Source: JAABRT01 sp038259155
GTDB lineage: Bacteria; Gemmatimonadota; Gemmatimonadetes; Gemmatimonadales; Gemmatimonadaceae
Reading direction: 5' to 3'
DNA length: 10,378 bases
Assembly (NCBI GenBank): GCA_038259155.1
Contig: JBBSPE010000148.1
Coordinates: 1 to 10,378 of the forward strand
Shown: piece by piece, positions 1 to 6,954 of the stretch
Layout of the letters: every line of letters starts with the position of its first letter
How positions within the stretch are numbered: position 1 is the stretch's first letter
Made by a program: the position numbers and the translations under genes
The notes under the pieces: model-generated
Databases searched by the model: none
What the model saw: only the letters and a program-made list of their open reading frames with translations
Told to the model about the DNA's origin: nothing

Positions 1-50
1 CCCTCCCGACCTCTTCAGCCCCCCCGCCGCCCAACCACAGGCGTAGGCCG

Positions 51-1556
51 TTGCGTTTTCTGTTCCGACTGCATTTACCCCGCCTCGCCCCGCGCGCGCG
101 GCCGGCCGCCCTCGCCGCGCAGCCCGCCCCCACGCCGCCCGCCGCCATGGCGGCCATTCGCGAGGCCGACCTCAAGCGCGACCTGTTCGCGCTCGCCGGC
201 GACGACATGCGCGGCCGCGAAGGAGCCACGCTCGACGAAATGCGTGCGTCCATTTGGTTGGCTGACCAACTGCGCAGCATTGGCGTTGAGCCGATGGGGG
301 ACAACGGCTCCTACCTCCAATGGTGGAACATCCTGCGCGAGCGGGTGGGCGCCTCCAGCAAGGTGCAAATCGGCGCGCGCGAGTTCGCGATGTGGAAGGA
401 CATCGCGGTGAGCAGCAACACCGCGGCCTCGATTCAGGCACCCACCGTGTGGGCCGGCGACGGACGCGACACCACGATTGACGTGGCCGGCAAAGTGGCA
501 ATTGCGCAGGTGGTGCCACCACCCGAGTCGCGCCGCCAGACCAGTGTGAACTCGCCCGAATACCGCTACGCCCGTTCAGCCATGCAGAACATCGGCTTCG
601 CCCTCACGCGACGGGGCGCGCTGGCGGTGATCCTCATTGCCGATTCCGTCTCGGACATCGCCTTTGACGGTGTGGCCGCCATCGCATCGCGCGGCTCCTA
701 CAAGGTGGACGACCCACAGATCGCACCGTACGGCGGTGTGCGACGACCGGGTCCGCCGGTGTTTCTCGTGCACCAGCGCGAAGCGGCCGCCATGCGCGCC
801 GCCGCCGGCCAACCCGCGGACATCGAGCTGTTCCAGGAATCGTTCACGTACCCCTCCGTGAACGTGGTGGGACGCATTCAGGGTACCGACGCCGCGCTGC
901 GCGACGAATACGTGCTCTTCAGCAGTCATCAGGACCACGACGGCGTGCGCTACGACGTAAACGGCGACTCCGTCTGGAACGGCGCCGACGACAACGGCAC
1001 CGTGAGCGTGGCACTGCTCGCCATTGCGCGCGCCTTCAAGCAGCAGCCCGGCCGACGGTCGGCGCTGTTCGTGTATCACGGCGCCGAGGAGCGCGGTTTG
1101 CTGGGCTCCACGTACCATGTGAAGCACCCGGTTTTGCCACTGGACAAGATCGTCGCCGTGCTCAACGGCGACATGATTGGCCGCAACCACCCCGACTCAG
1201 CGAGCCTGCTCGGCATCCAGCCACCGCACCGCAACTCCACGGAGCTCGTGGACATGGCGCTCCAGGCCAACCGCGCCACGGGCGCGTTCGCGCTGGATTC
1301 GCTGTGGGACCGGCCCACGCACCCCGAAGGCTGGTACTTCCGGTCCGATCATCTGCCCTACGCGCGGGCGAACGTGCCCGCCGTGATGTTCTCCACCAAC
1401 CTGCACCCCGACTACCACACCCCGCGTGACAATCCAGACCGCATCAACTACGCCAAGCTCACGCGCATGACGCAGTGGTTTTACATGACGGGATGGCTCG
1501 TGGCCAACACGACCAAGCGCCCGGGACTCGACCCCGGATTTCGACTTGAACGCTAG
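51..1556 (+). CDS. Exported M28-family zinc aminopeptidase/carboxypeptidase-like peptidase
   Basis: Predicted co-catalytic di-zinc exopeptidase of family M28, probably acting in the periplasm or outside the cell on peptides. From the TTG start the M28 metal ligands are all visible: H293 and D295 in SSHQDHDG, bridging D313 or D314 in GADDNGT, the catalytic E346-E347 pair in YHGAEERG, D374 in LNGDMIGRN, and H456 in HPDYHTPRDNPD. Residues about 130-260 look like the PA-type insert (VWAGDGRD, VAGKVAIAQ, RRGALAVILIAD) common in secreted M28 enzymes. About 500 residues is usual for PA-containing M28 proteins. The start is uncertain: the frame stays open to the left edge of the window, no good ribosome binding site precedes TTG 51, and the N-terminus (arginine- and proline-rich, ending in an A-Q junction near residues 23-24) is a weak signal peptide. 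The true start may lie upstream. The next gene follows 63 bp later on the same strand. Family certain from motifs; exact substrate unknown. Confidence 0.93.
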   Translation: MRFLFRLHLPRLAPRARPAALAAQPAPTPPAAMAAIREADLKRDLFALAGDDMRGREGATLDEMRASIWLADQLRSIGVEPMGDNGSYLQWWNILRERVGASSKVQIGAREFAMWKDIAVSSNTAASIQAPTVWAGDGRDTTIDVAGKVAIAQVVPPPESRRQTSVNSPEYRYARSAMQNIGFALTRRGALAVILIADSVSDIAFDGVAAIASRGSYKVDDPQIAPYGGVRRPGPPVFLVHQREAAAMRAAAGQPADIELFQESFTYPSVNVVGRIQGTDAALRDEYVLFSSHQDHDGVRYDVNGDSVWNGADDNGTVSVALLAIARAFKQQPGRRSALFVYHGAEERGLLGSTYHVKHPVLPLDKIVAVLNGDMIGRNHPDSASLLGIQPPHRNSTELVDMALQANRATGAFALDSLWDRPTHPEGWYFRSDHLPYARANVPAVMFSTNLHPDYHTPRDNPDRINYAKLTRMTQWFYMTGWLVANTTKRPGLDPGFRLER

Positions 1557-1619
1557 CGGCGCCCGCGCCTCCCGCATCGGCGTGCGCAACGCCTCGATAG
1601 CGATCGCGGCGGTTGGCCC

Positions 1620-1904
1620 GTGACGCGCTTTCTCTCCAGCGACCTGCTTCCCACGCTGCTGCTCCTGTTCATTGCCGTCGAGGCGGTGGTCCTGGTGTTG
1701 GTGTACCGTCGATTACGGCGTGGACCGGCGCCCGCACTCACGCTCACGTTTCTCGCGGCAGGCGCGGGCTTTGCCGCGGCACTCCTGTTTCATCGCCGAG
1801 ACGGCGGCACCGTCGGCTTTGCCGTCGCCATGTGCGCGGCCGGTGTGGCGCACGCGTGGCACCTGATGTTGCTGGCGCGGGTGTCGCGGGCAAACACCGA
1901 GTAG
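1620..1904 (+). CDS. Small three-helix membrane protein, unknown function
   Basis: Encodes 94 residues with a GTG start, 63 bp after the M28 peptidase on the same strand, so probably co-transcribed. Three hydrophobic segments are visible: about residues 8-29 (LLPTLLLLFIAVEAVVLVLVY), 38-57 and 63-86. The first loop carries RRLRR (residues 30-34), and the second loop carries HRRDGG (58-63). By the positive-inside rule the two basic loops compete, so topology is not clear; the strongly basic first loop favours an outside N-terminus. It has no catalytic motif and I do not recognise the family. No strong ribosome binding site precedes the GTG. Support for it being real comes from the coherent hydrophobic pattern and from its fit between two genes without overlap. 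The P450 gene ends 23 bp further on, on the opposite strand. Confidence 0.7.
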   Translation: MTRFLSSDLLPTLLLLFIAVEAVVLVLVYRRLRRGPAPALTLTFLAAGAGFAAALLFHRRDGGTVGFAVAMCAAGVAHAWHLMLLARVSRANTE

Positions 1905-1927
1905 CGCGACGCGACGCACCGCGACCC

Positions 1928-3073
1928 TCAGCGGCGCGGCTCCAGCGTCACAATGAGGGAGGACGGCGACCGGATCGCGAATCCGCCCAGCCAGGCGGGA
2001 GGTGTCGCCGTGATCGCGAGCGGCGCCAAGGTGAGAATGTCTGTCGAGGCCAGCAGCCGCTCGGTGGCCATGCCCACGGCGAGTCGCACCACTGATTCGC
2101 CCACGCACCGGTGCGCTCCTGCGCCAAAGCCGAGGTGGCTGGTGGTTTCGCGCTGAAAATCGAGACTGTCCGGGTGCGAAAACTGGGCCGGATCATGATT
2201 GGCGGTGGACAGCATCAGGACGAGGCGGTCGCCGGCCGGCACCGAAACGCCGCCCACGTTCACTGCGTGCTGCGCCATCCGAAAGACCGCGCGGGCCGGA
2301 CTGCCCAGCCGCAGCAGTTCCGCCACCACCCGCGCGGTTGAGATGTCGCGCGGTTCGCGCACCTCACCGGTGGACATGCCGTCGGCCGGTTGCTCTTGCG
2401 CGCGCAGCTGCTCCACGGCCTCAGGATGCTCGAGCAGCACGCGCCACGCGTTGGTGAGCAGCGCCGGCAGCGTCTGCGAGATCGCGACAAACCCCTGTAC
2501 GGCGTGTGGCGCGCCCAAGGCTGTTGCCAGCGTGCTCGCCGCCTCGTGCGCGCGAGGGGTGGCCACACCGGACGTTGCGATCGCAGCCTCCTGAAACACG
2601 ATGTGCGCCGGTGCGAGGCACTCCGCGAGGCGCTCCGTGGACAGGCCGTACATCAGTTGGCTGAGATCACGCGACCAGGGCTCGGCCAGATCTTCGCGCA
2701 GATCCGCCACGGGCGCGTCGGACAGCATCGCGTTTATTCGCTGCCGCAGCGACCGCTCAAATGCCGGACGCAATCCGTCAAGGCGCTCCGCGAACTCCCA
2801 CACCGCGTGCTCATGCTGCGTGCGCTGCGCGTCGCGACGTGCCTCACCCGCGGAAGGGCTCGCGTCCGCGCGCGTGCCCTCCGGCACGACGTTTGGGTCG
2901 CGCAGTGCCTGCAGCACGTCGGCGTAGCGCGTGACCACCCAGGCGCCCAGCTCCGTATTCCGCGAGGGTGTACCAACGCGGTGGAGTGTGCGCGCGACGG
3001 CCGATGTTCCCGCTGACTCCGAGAACGCTCCACGGCCGGTACCGACATCGGACCCGGTCTCGTTGCTGCTCAT
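1928..3073 (-). CDS. Cytochrome P450, short and with an altered helix I
   Basis: Haem-thiolate monooxygenase family, expected in the cytoplasm as there is no signal peptide or anchor. It has 381 residues, slightly short for bacterial class I P450s (about 400). Visible landmarks are the helix K ExxR motif at E252-R255 (AELLRLGSPARAVFRMA follows) and the haem-binding loop LGFGAGAHRCVG at 314-325, with C323 as axial ligand. A recognisable beta sheet 1 region (VSVPAGDRLVLMLSTANHD) lies between them, and the N-terminal VVTRYADVLQALRDP (46-60) is typical. Oddity: in helix I, where most P450s have AGxD/ETT for oxygen activation, alignment back from HPE (216-218) gives A197-I-S-Q200-T201-L, so the acid is replaced by Gln and the small Gly by Ile. 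No ferredoxin or reductase gene is adjacent, so its electron donor must be encoded elsewhere. Substrate cannot be inferred. The ATG start gives a disordered, Ser/Gly-rich first 25 residues, so a later start cannot be excluded. Confidence 0.93.
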   Translation of the reverse strand: MSSNETGSDVGTGRGAFSESAGTSAVARTLHRVGTPSRNTELGAWVVTRYADVLQALRDPNVVPEGTRADASPSAGEARRDAQRTQHEHAVWEFAERLDGLRPAFERSLRQRINAMLSDAPVADLREDLAEPWSRDLSQLMYGLSTERLAECLAPAHIVFQEAAIATSGVATPRAHEAASTLATALGAPHAVQGFVAISQTLPALLTNAWRVLLEHPEAVEQLRAQEQPADGMSTGEVREPRDISTARVVAELLRLGSPARAVFRMAQHAVNVGGVSVPAGDRLVLMLSTANHDPAQFSHPDSLDFQRETTSHLGFGAGAHRCVGESVVRLAVGMATERLLASTDILTLAPLAITATPPAWLGGFAIRSPSSLIVTLEPRR

Positions 3074-3185
3074 CTTGCGTCACCCACTGGTATCGACGGC
3101 GGTTCGCGCGCGGACCTCATGGCCTGTTCCAGACCCGCGTCGCAGTTTGTGCTCGGCTGTTGCCGGTGCTTCCCCATGATACGCA

Positions 3186-3192
3186 GGGGGAG
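3186..3192 (+). promoter_or_regulatory. Candidate ribosome binding site for the tandem NTF2-like gene
   Basis: The purine run GGGGGAG lies 8 bases before GTG 3201 and about 20 bases before ATG 3213. Its spacing fits the GTG best, which is the reason for choosing that start over the in-frame ATGs at 3213 and 3279. Confidence 0.4.
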
Positions 3193-3200
3193 CGGAAGAC

Positions 3201-4229
3201 GTGGAACTTCCCATGAGCAGCGCCCCGCAAGCGCCCCGGGTTCCCCATCGGTTCGATGCGCGCGAAGTTACGGGCACCATGCGACTACTCCTCCGACTGC
3301 TCGCCGCGCTGCCGCTGGGCGCGGTACTGCTCAGCTTGCCACCCATCCGCGAATCGTTCGCGCATCGGGCGGGCGCGTTCGTCGCCGCGCAACCCGACTC
3401 CATCAGCGCGATTGCCCAGTCGCTCCTGGACACGGACCGCCGCTTTGCCGCGGCCGGCGAGCGCACTGACATGGTGGCGGCCCTCTCCCCCATGTTCGCC
3501 GACGGCGTGCTCATGCCCACGCCCACCGGCTTCGCCATGGGCAAGGCCGCCGTGATGGCCGCGCTGCGCTCCTCACCGACTTCACGCGGTGCCCGCGTGG
3601 CCTGGCGGCCCGTTCGCGCCGGAATCAGTGCTGACGGCACGCACGGCTTCACCTTCGGCTACATGGCGCAGGCCATTGGCGACACCAGCGTGGTGCCGCT
3701 CAAGTACATGGCCTATTGGGTGCGCGCAGCCAACGGCTGGCGCGTACTGGCGTACAAACGTGCCCGCTCGGCCGCGCCCACGGCGGACAGCAGCGTGATG
3801 GACGCGCTGCTGCCGTCGCGCATGGTACCCGTTCGCACCGACCGCGCGGGGGACGCGGCTCGGCGCCGCGCGCTGATTGCCGCCGAGCAGGAGTTCTCGG
3901 ACAATGCGCAGCGTGTGGGGCTGGGGAACGCGTTCGCGAGTCACGGTCGCGCCGACGCGGTGAACATGGGCGGTGCCGCGTCGAGCACATTCGTGGTGGG
4001 CGCAGAGGCCATCGCGCAGGTGGTGAATGGCGGCGATCTGACGGCGAGCCCCGTGCGTTGGAGCGCTGACACGGCTTTCGTGGCATCGAGTGATGATCTC
4101 GGCGTCACCTTCGGCCGCATTGTCGTGAAAAACCCGCCGCCGGGTGCTGCATCCGGGGCGGGCATTCCATTCTTCACGATCTGGTTCCGCGACAGCGTGC
4201 GCGGTCCCTGGCGTTACATCGCTGAGTGA
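3201..4229 (+). CDS. Exported or anchored protein with two tandem NTF2/SnoaL-like domains
   Basis: From GTG 3201 it is 342 residues. A hydrophobic segment at about 27-47 (MRLLLRLLAALPLGAVLLSL) acts as a signal peptide or anchor. ATG 3279, which would put that segment at the very N-terminus, and ATG 3213 are credible alternative starts; GTG 3201 has the best-spaced purine run. Two repeats of the same fold follow. Repeat 1 (about 65-188) opens with a helix SISAIAQSLLDTDRRFAAAG, has DGVLMPTPTG and a closing strand YMAYWVRAANGWRVLAYKR. Repeat 2 (about 222-342) has ALIAAEQEFSDNAQRVGLG, DAVNMGG and a closing strand FFTIWFRDSVRGPWRYIAE. The W-x-R ... G-W/P-W-R endings match the DUF4440/SnoaL-like pattern. 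Members of this superfamily range from binding proteins to isomerases, and I see no sure catalytic residues. It is divergent from the P450 gene across 127 bp and converges on the metalloprotease gene with a 10-bp gap. Function unknown; fold fairly likely. Confidence 0.85.
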   Translation: MELPMSSAPQAPRVPHRFDAREVTGTMRLLLRLLAALPLGAVLLSLPPIRESFAHRAGAFVAAQPDSISAIAQSLLDTDRRFAAAGERTDMVAALSPMFADGVLMPTPTGFAMGKAAVMAALRSSPTSRGARVAWRPVRAGISADGTHGFTFGYMAQAIGDTSVVPLKYMAYWVRAANGWRVLAYKRARSAAPTADSSVMDALLPSRMVPVRTDRAGDAARRRALIAAEQEFSDNAQRVGLGNAFASHGRADAVNMGGAASSTFVVGAEAIAQVVNGGDLTASPVRWSADTAFVASSDDLGVTFGRIVVKNPPPGAASGAGIPFFTIWFRDSVRGPWRYIAE

Positions 4230-4239
4230 GCGGTCGCGA

Positions 4240-6729
4240 CTACTTCGGTTCGAGAATCGCCGTGACGCGGTCGGCGATGTCCCCCCAGTGGGCACGCATC
4301 GTGGTGGTGGTGGCCGCCGTGGCCGACGCGCGCGCGTCCCGCTGGATTTCGCGCAACTGGAATCGCGCGATAGCCGGCAGGTCGCTCTGCTCCAGATCGG
4401 GCGCCGTCACGAACGGTACGTAGCGCTGCGGCCCACGCGCGCCTGCGCCACCGACAGTCGGCGCGGGCGGTGACACGACGCTCTCGAGCCGCTGCAAATA
4501 CACCCGCTGCAGCTGACGACGATTCGCATCGGGCGTGGCGCCGGCCCAGACGCTGCGCTTGAGGTCCGCCATGTACTCCGCCAGCGGGTAGGCGTTCACC
4601 GGATCGAAGGTCTCGGCTTCGGAGAGTCGCCCCAGTCGGCTCGTGCTCATGAGTGAGCCCAGCAGTCCGGACTGTCGCGATGACAGCGTGGGGTTGGGGC
4701 CGATGCGCGAGATGATCTCCGTGGGCTCGAGCCACGACGGCGTGGTCATGACGTTGGCACTCAGAAAGGCCAACGCGGCCCTCTGTCGCGCTTTTGGCAA
4801 CACGCGATACACCGCACCCGACTGCTCGGCCGTTTTCAGCTCCACGTTCACGCCACCGATCATCGCGGCCACGTGTCCCATGTAGCCCGACCAACGGCCG
4901 ATCGCCTCCTGATAGACCTCTTGCAGATCGTCATAGTTCTCGCCCGGCGTGGCCGTCCATTCCACGAGCTTGGGGATCATGCGCTTGTAGTTCATGACCG
5001 CGTACGTGCTCGACTTCACCGGATCGTCGCCCAGGTCTTCCGTCTGGTTGCGCGGATCGGCGCTGCCCAGCCCACCGCCCACAAAGCGATAGGGAAAGGG
5101 ACCGCTCTCGTCCACGAGCCACTTGTGCAGTGTGGGCTCCTCCGCATACGCGTTGGGCGCGTCCACCAGGCGGTAGCCCCAGTTGATCGCGAAGTCGTCG
5201 AACGGTCCGAGGCGCCGAATGAAGTCCTTGGGCTTGAGGCCGTCGCCCGGTTGCGCGACGTAGTTCTGGCGCGCGTAGTCCATGATGGTCGCGCTCACGC
5301 CGTACTTGCTCGTGAACGTGGGGCTGCGCATGGAGTCGGTGGGAAATGACGAGGACGCCATCATGTTGTGCTGCAGGCCCAGTGCGTGTCCGATCTCGTG
5401 CGTGATCACCTGGCGCATGGTTTCGCCCATGAGCTCGTCGCTGATTTCCAGCGAACGTGCGAGCGGATTGGCGGCGCCGGTTTCCATGATCAGCCAATTG
5501 CGGTACGACCGCATGTGGTTGTGGTACCAGGTGATCTCGGAGTTGATGATCTCGCCCGACCGCGGATCGTGCGTGTGCGGCCCGGTGGCGTTGCGCGTGA
5601 GGCTCGCGGCCCAGCGCACAATGGAGAAGCGCGCGTCATCCGGATCGAAGTCCGGATCCTGCGCGGGTGTGGGCGCGTCCTTCGCGATGATGGCGTTCTT
5701 GAATCCGGCCTTCTCGAACACCGCCTGCCAGTCCTCCACGCCCTGCTTCACATACGGCTTCCAGCGCGCGGGTGTGGCCGCGTCCACGTAGTACACGATG
5801 GGCTTGATCGGCTCCACCAGTTCGCCGCGCGCGTAGGCCGCTGGATCCTTGGGCTCCAGACGCCAGCGCGTGATGAACGTCTCGCTAGCCGCCTTTTGCA
5901 CGTCGAGACCGTAGTTCACGCGGTCCACCGAGAAGTAGCCCACGCGCGGATCAAAGTGGCGCGCGCGCATGGGTTCCTTGGGCAGCAGCACGATGGACTG
6001 GCGCGTCTCCATGGTCACCGTGCCGCCGTCCGGGTCGCCGGGCGGCGTGGACGCGTCAAACGTCTGCACCTGACGCACTTCCACGTTGATGGGGAAGCTG
6101 CGCACGCTGCTGATGTAGCTGCGCGCGGCGTCGAATCGGCGCACGCCGTAGGTGCGGCGCTGTGCGGCGTTGAGCCCCGACGTGGCCGGATTGTCGGTGC
6201 CGAAATAGTCGGTCACGTCCACCACATAGCTTGTGCTGTCGTCGGTGAACGCGGCGATCGGGAACGCGCCAATGATGGCCGGATAGTTGTTCTGCGCCAC
6301 GCTGAGGGCGATGGGCAGCGAGTCATCGGCCACGGCATCAGTGGCGATGCTCTTGAGCAGCACGCGATTGTTCACGCGCTCGAAGCGGATCATGCGCTCG
6401 TTGAGCGAGCTGCCGGCGCTCTGGAAGCCGCCGGAGCCGGCCGGAACACCGGCCACGCGCGTGACCATCAGAAAGTCGCGACCGATGAGCGAATCGGGCA
6501 CCTCAAAGAACCAGTCCTCATCCACCTGATGCACCGTGATGCCGCCGCGCTCGGACTTGGCGCGGCCCGGAATGACTTGCGCGTAGGGTCGCGGACCACG
6601 CGGCGCGGCCGCGCGGGCGGCGGCACCGGTCGCTCCGGCAGGCGGCGTGGCGGGTGGCTGAGCGGTCGCGTCGGACGCGACAACGGCGAGTCCCAGACTG
6701 AGCAGGGCAGACAGGCGGAGTACACGCAT
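4240..6729 (-). CDS. Secreted zinc metalloprotease of the DUF5118-DUF5117-DUF4953 metzincin type
   Basis: Predicted secreted or periplasmic zinc endopeptidase of 829 residues. The start was placed at the ATG ending at 6729 because it gives a clear signal peptide (MRVLRLSALLSLGLAVVA, likely cut near A23-Q24). The frame remains open for a further 1 kb upstream, but that stretch is antisense to another gene. A Pro/Ala-rich linker is followed by a DUF5118-like stretch (about 47-95, VIPGRAKSERGGITVHQVDEDWFFEVPDSLIGRDFL), given here as two joined landmarks near 53-62 and 70-86. A DUF5117-like region spans about 105-295. The catalytic domain has the extended zinc motif H444-E445-x-x-H448-x-x-G-x-x-H454 and a downstream Met-turn at M483 (TIMDYARQ), the signature of metzincins. 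Such proteins are usual in Gemmatimonadota and Bacteroidota; natural substrates are not known to me. It shares a 225-bp divergent upstream region with the coiled-coil membrane protein gene. Confidence 0.95.
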   Translation of the reverse strand: MRVLRLSALLSLGLAVVASDATAQPPATPPAGATGAAARAAAPRGPRPYAQVIPGRAKSERGGITVHQVDEDWFFEVPDSLIGRDFLMVTRVAGVPAGSGGFQSAGSSLNERMIRFERVNNRVLLKSIATDAVADDSLPIALSVAQNNYPAIIGAFPIAAFTDDSTSYVVDVTDYFGTDNPATSGLNAAQRRTYGVRRFDAARSYISSVRSFPINVEVRQVQTFDASTPPGDPDGGTVTMETRQSIVLLPKEPMRARHFDPRVGYFSVDRVNYGLDVQKAASETFITRWRLEPKDPAAYARGELVEPIKPIVYYVDAATPARWKPYVKQGVEDWQAVFEKAGFKNAIIAKDAPTPAQDPDFDPDDARFSIVRWAASLTRNATGPHTHDPRSGEIINSEITWYHNHMRSYRNWLIMETGAANPLARSLEISDELMGETMRQVITHEIGHALGLQHNMMASSSFPTDSMRSPTFTSKYGVSATIMDYARQNYVAQPGDGLKPKDFIRRLGPFDDFAINWGYRLVDAPNAYAEEPTLHKWLVDESGPFPYRFVGGGLGSADPRNQTEDLGDDPVKSSTYAVMNYKRMIPKLVEWTATPGENYDDLQEVYQEAIGRWSGYMGHVAAMIGGVNVELKTAEQSGAVYRVLPKARQRAALAFLSANVMTTPSWLEPTEIISRIGPNPTLSSRQSGLLGSLMSTSRLGRLSEAETFDPVNAYPLAEYMADLKRSVWAGATPDANRRQLQRVYLQRLESVVSPPAPTVGGAGARGPQRYVPFVTAPDLEQSDLPAIARFQLREIQRDARASATAATTTTMRAHWGDIADRVTAILEPK

Positions 6730-6806
6730 GGGCAAACGGGGGGTGGGGACGGGGACGGACAGCGGCGACCGACACGCGTGGCGAGGACGGCGCCGACTGG
6801 ACCAGC

Positions 6807-6817
6807 GTTGAAACTGG
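6807..6817. repeat. 11-bp direct repeat, copy 1 (GTTGAAACTGG)
   Basis: An exact copy of GTTGAAACTGG, repeated at 6865-6875 in the same orientation with a 58-bp period. It lies in the non-coding stretch between the divergent metalloprotease and coiled-coil protein genes, 78 bp from the metalloprotease start. It could be a pair of regulator binding sites; this is inference from position and repetition only. Confidence 0.45.
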
Positions 6818-6864
6818 CCGCGCCCACCGGACGGGGCAATGCGCGCTGGGACAAGGCGACGTAG

Positions 6865-6875
6865 GTTGAAACTGG
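6865..6875. repeat. 11-bp direct repeat, copy 2 (GTTGAAACTGG)
   Basis: Second exact copy of the repeat first seen at 6807-6817. Similarity continues weakly beyond the core, with CCG after copy 1 and GCCG after copy 2. It lies 90 bp before the start of the coiled-coil protein gene. Confidence 0.45.
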
Positions 6876-6904
6876 GCCGTCGCTCCATCGTAGGGACCAT
6901 GTGA

Positions 6905-6926
6905 GTCGCTCGGCACGCCGAGCGAC
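6905..6926. promoter_or_regulatory. Perfect 10-bp inverted repeat in a divergent promoter region
   Basis: Arm GTCGCTCGGC (6905-6914) and its exact reverse complement (6917-6926) are separated by only two bases, AC. It sits 28 bp before the ATG of the coiled-coil protein gene and 175 bp before the start of the metalloprotease gene. No T-run follows, and the two flanking genes run away from each other, so a terminator of either neighbour is not expected. It is best read as a dimeric regulator's operator or a hairpin in the 5' leader of the plus-strand gene. Confidence 0.55.
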
Positions 6927-6954
6927 CTGTTGTCACCCCCTCGAGTTTTGACAT

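Noticed and set aside
2..46. Possible C-terminal end of an upstream gene (…DLFSPPAAQPQA, stop at 44-46)
   Set aside because: Only 14 codons are visible and all three frames are open there, so it cannot be told from chance.
3074..3200. Promoter hexamers in the P450/NTF2-like divergent gap
   Set aside because: TTGTGC and CATGAT are present but 22 bp apart; no convincing pair was found.
5368..6864. A 498-codon open frame on the plus strand opposite the metalloprotease gene
   Set aside because: It is rich in His, Arg and Val, has no recognisable domain, and lies wholly opposite a well-supported gene; long antisense frames are expected at this GC content.
6948..6953. TTGACA, a perfect -35 hexamer
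   Set aside because: It ends one base before the start codon of the coiled-coil gene, and no -10 hexamer lies at a usable spacing downstream.
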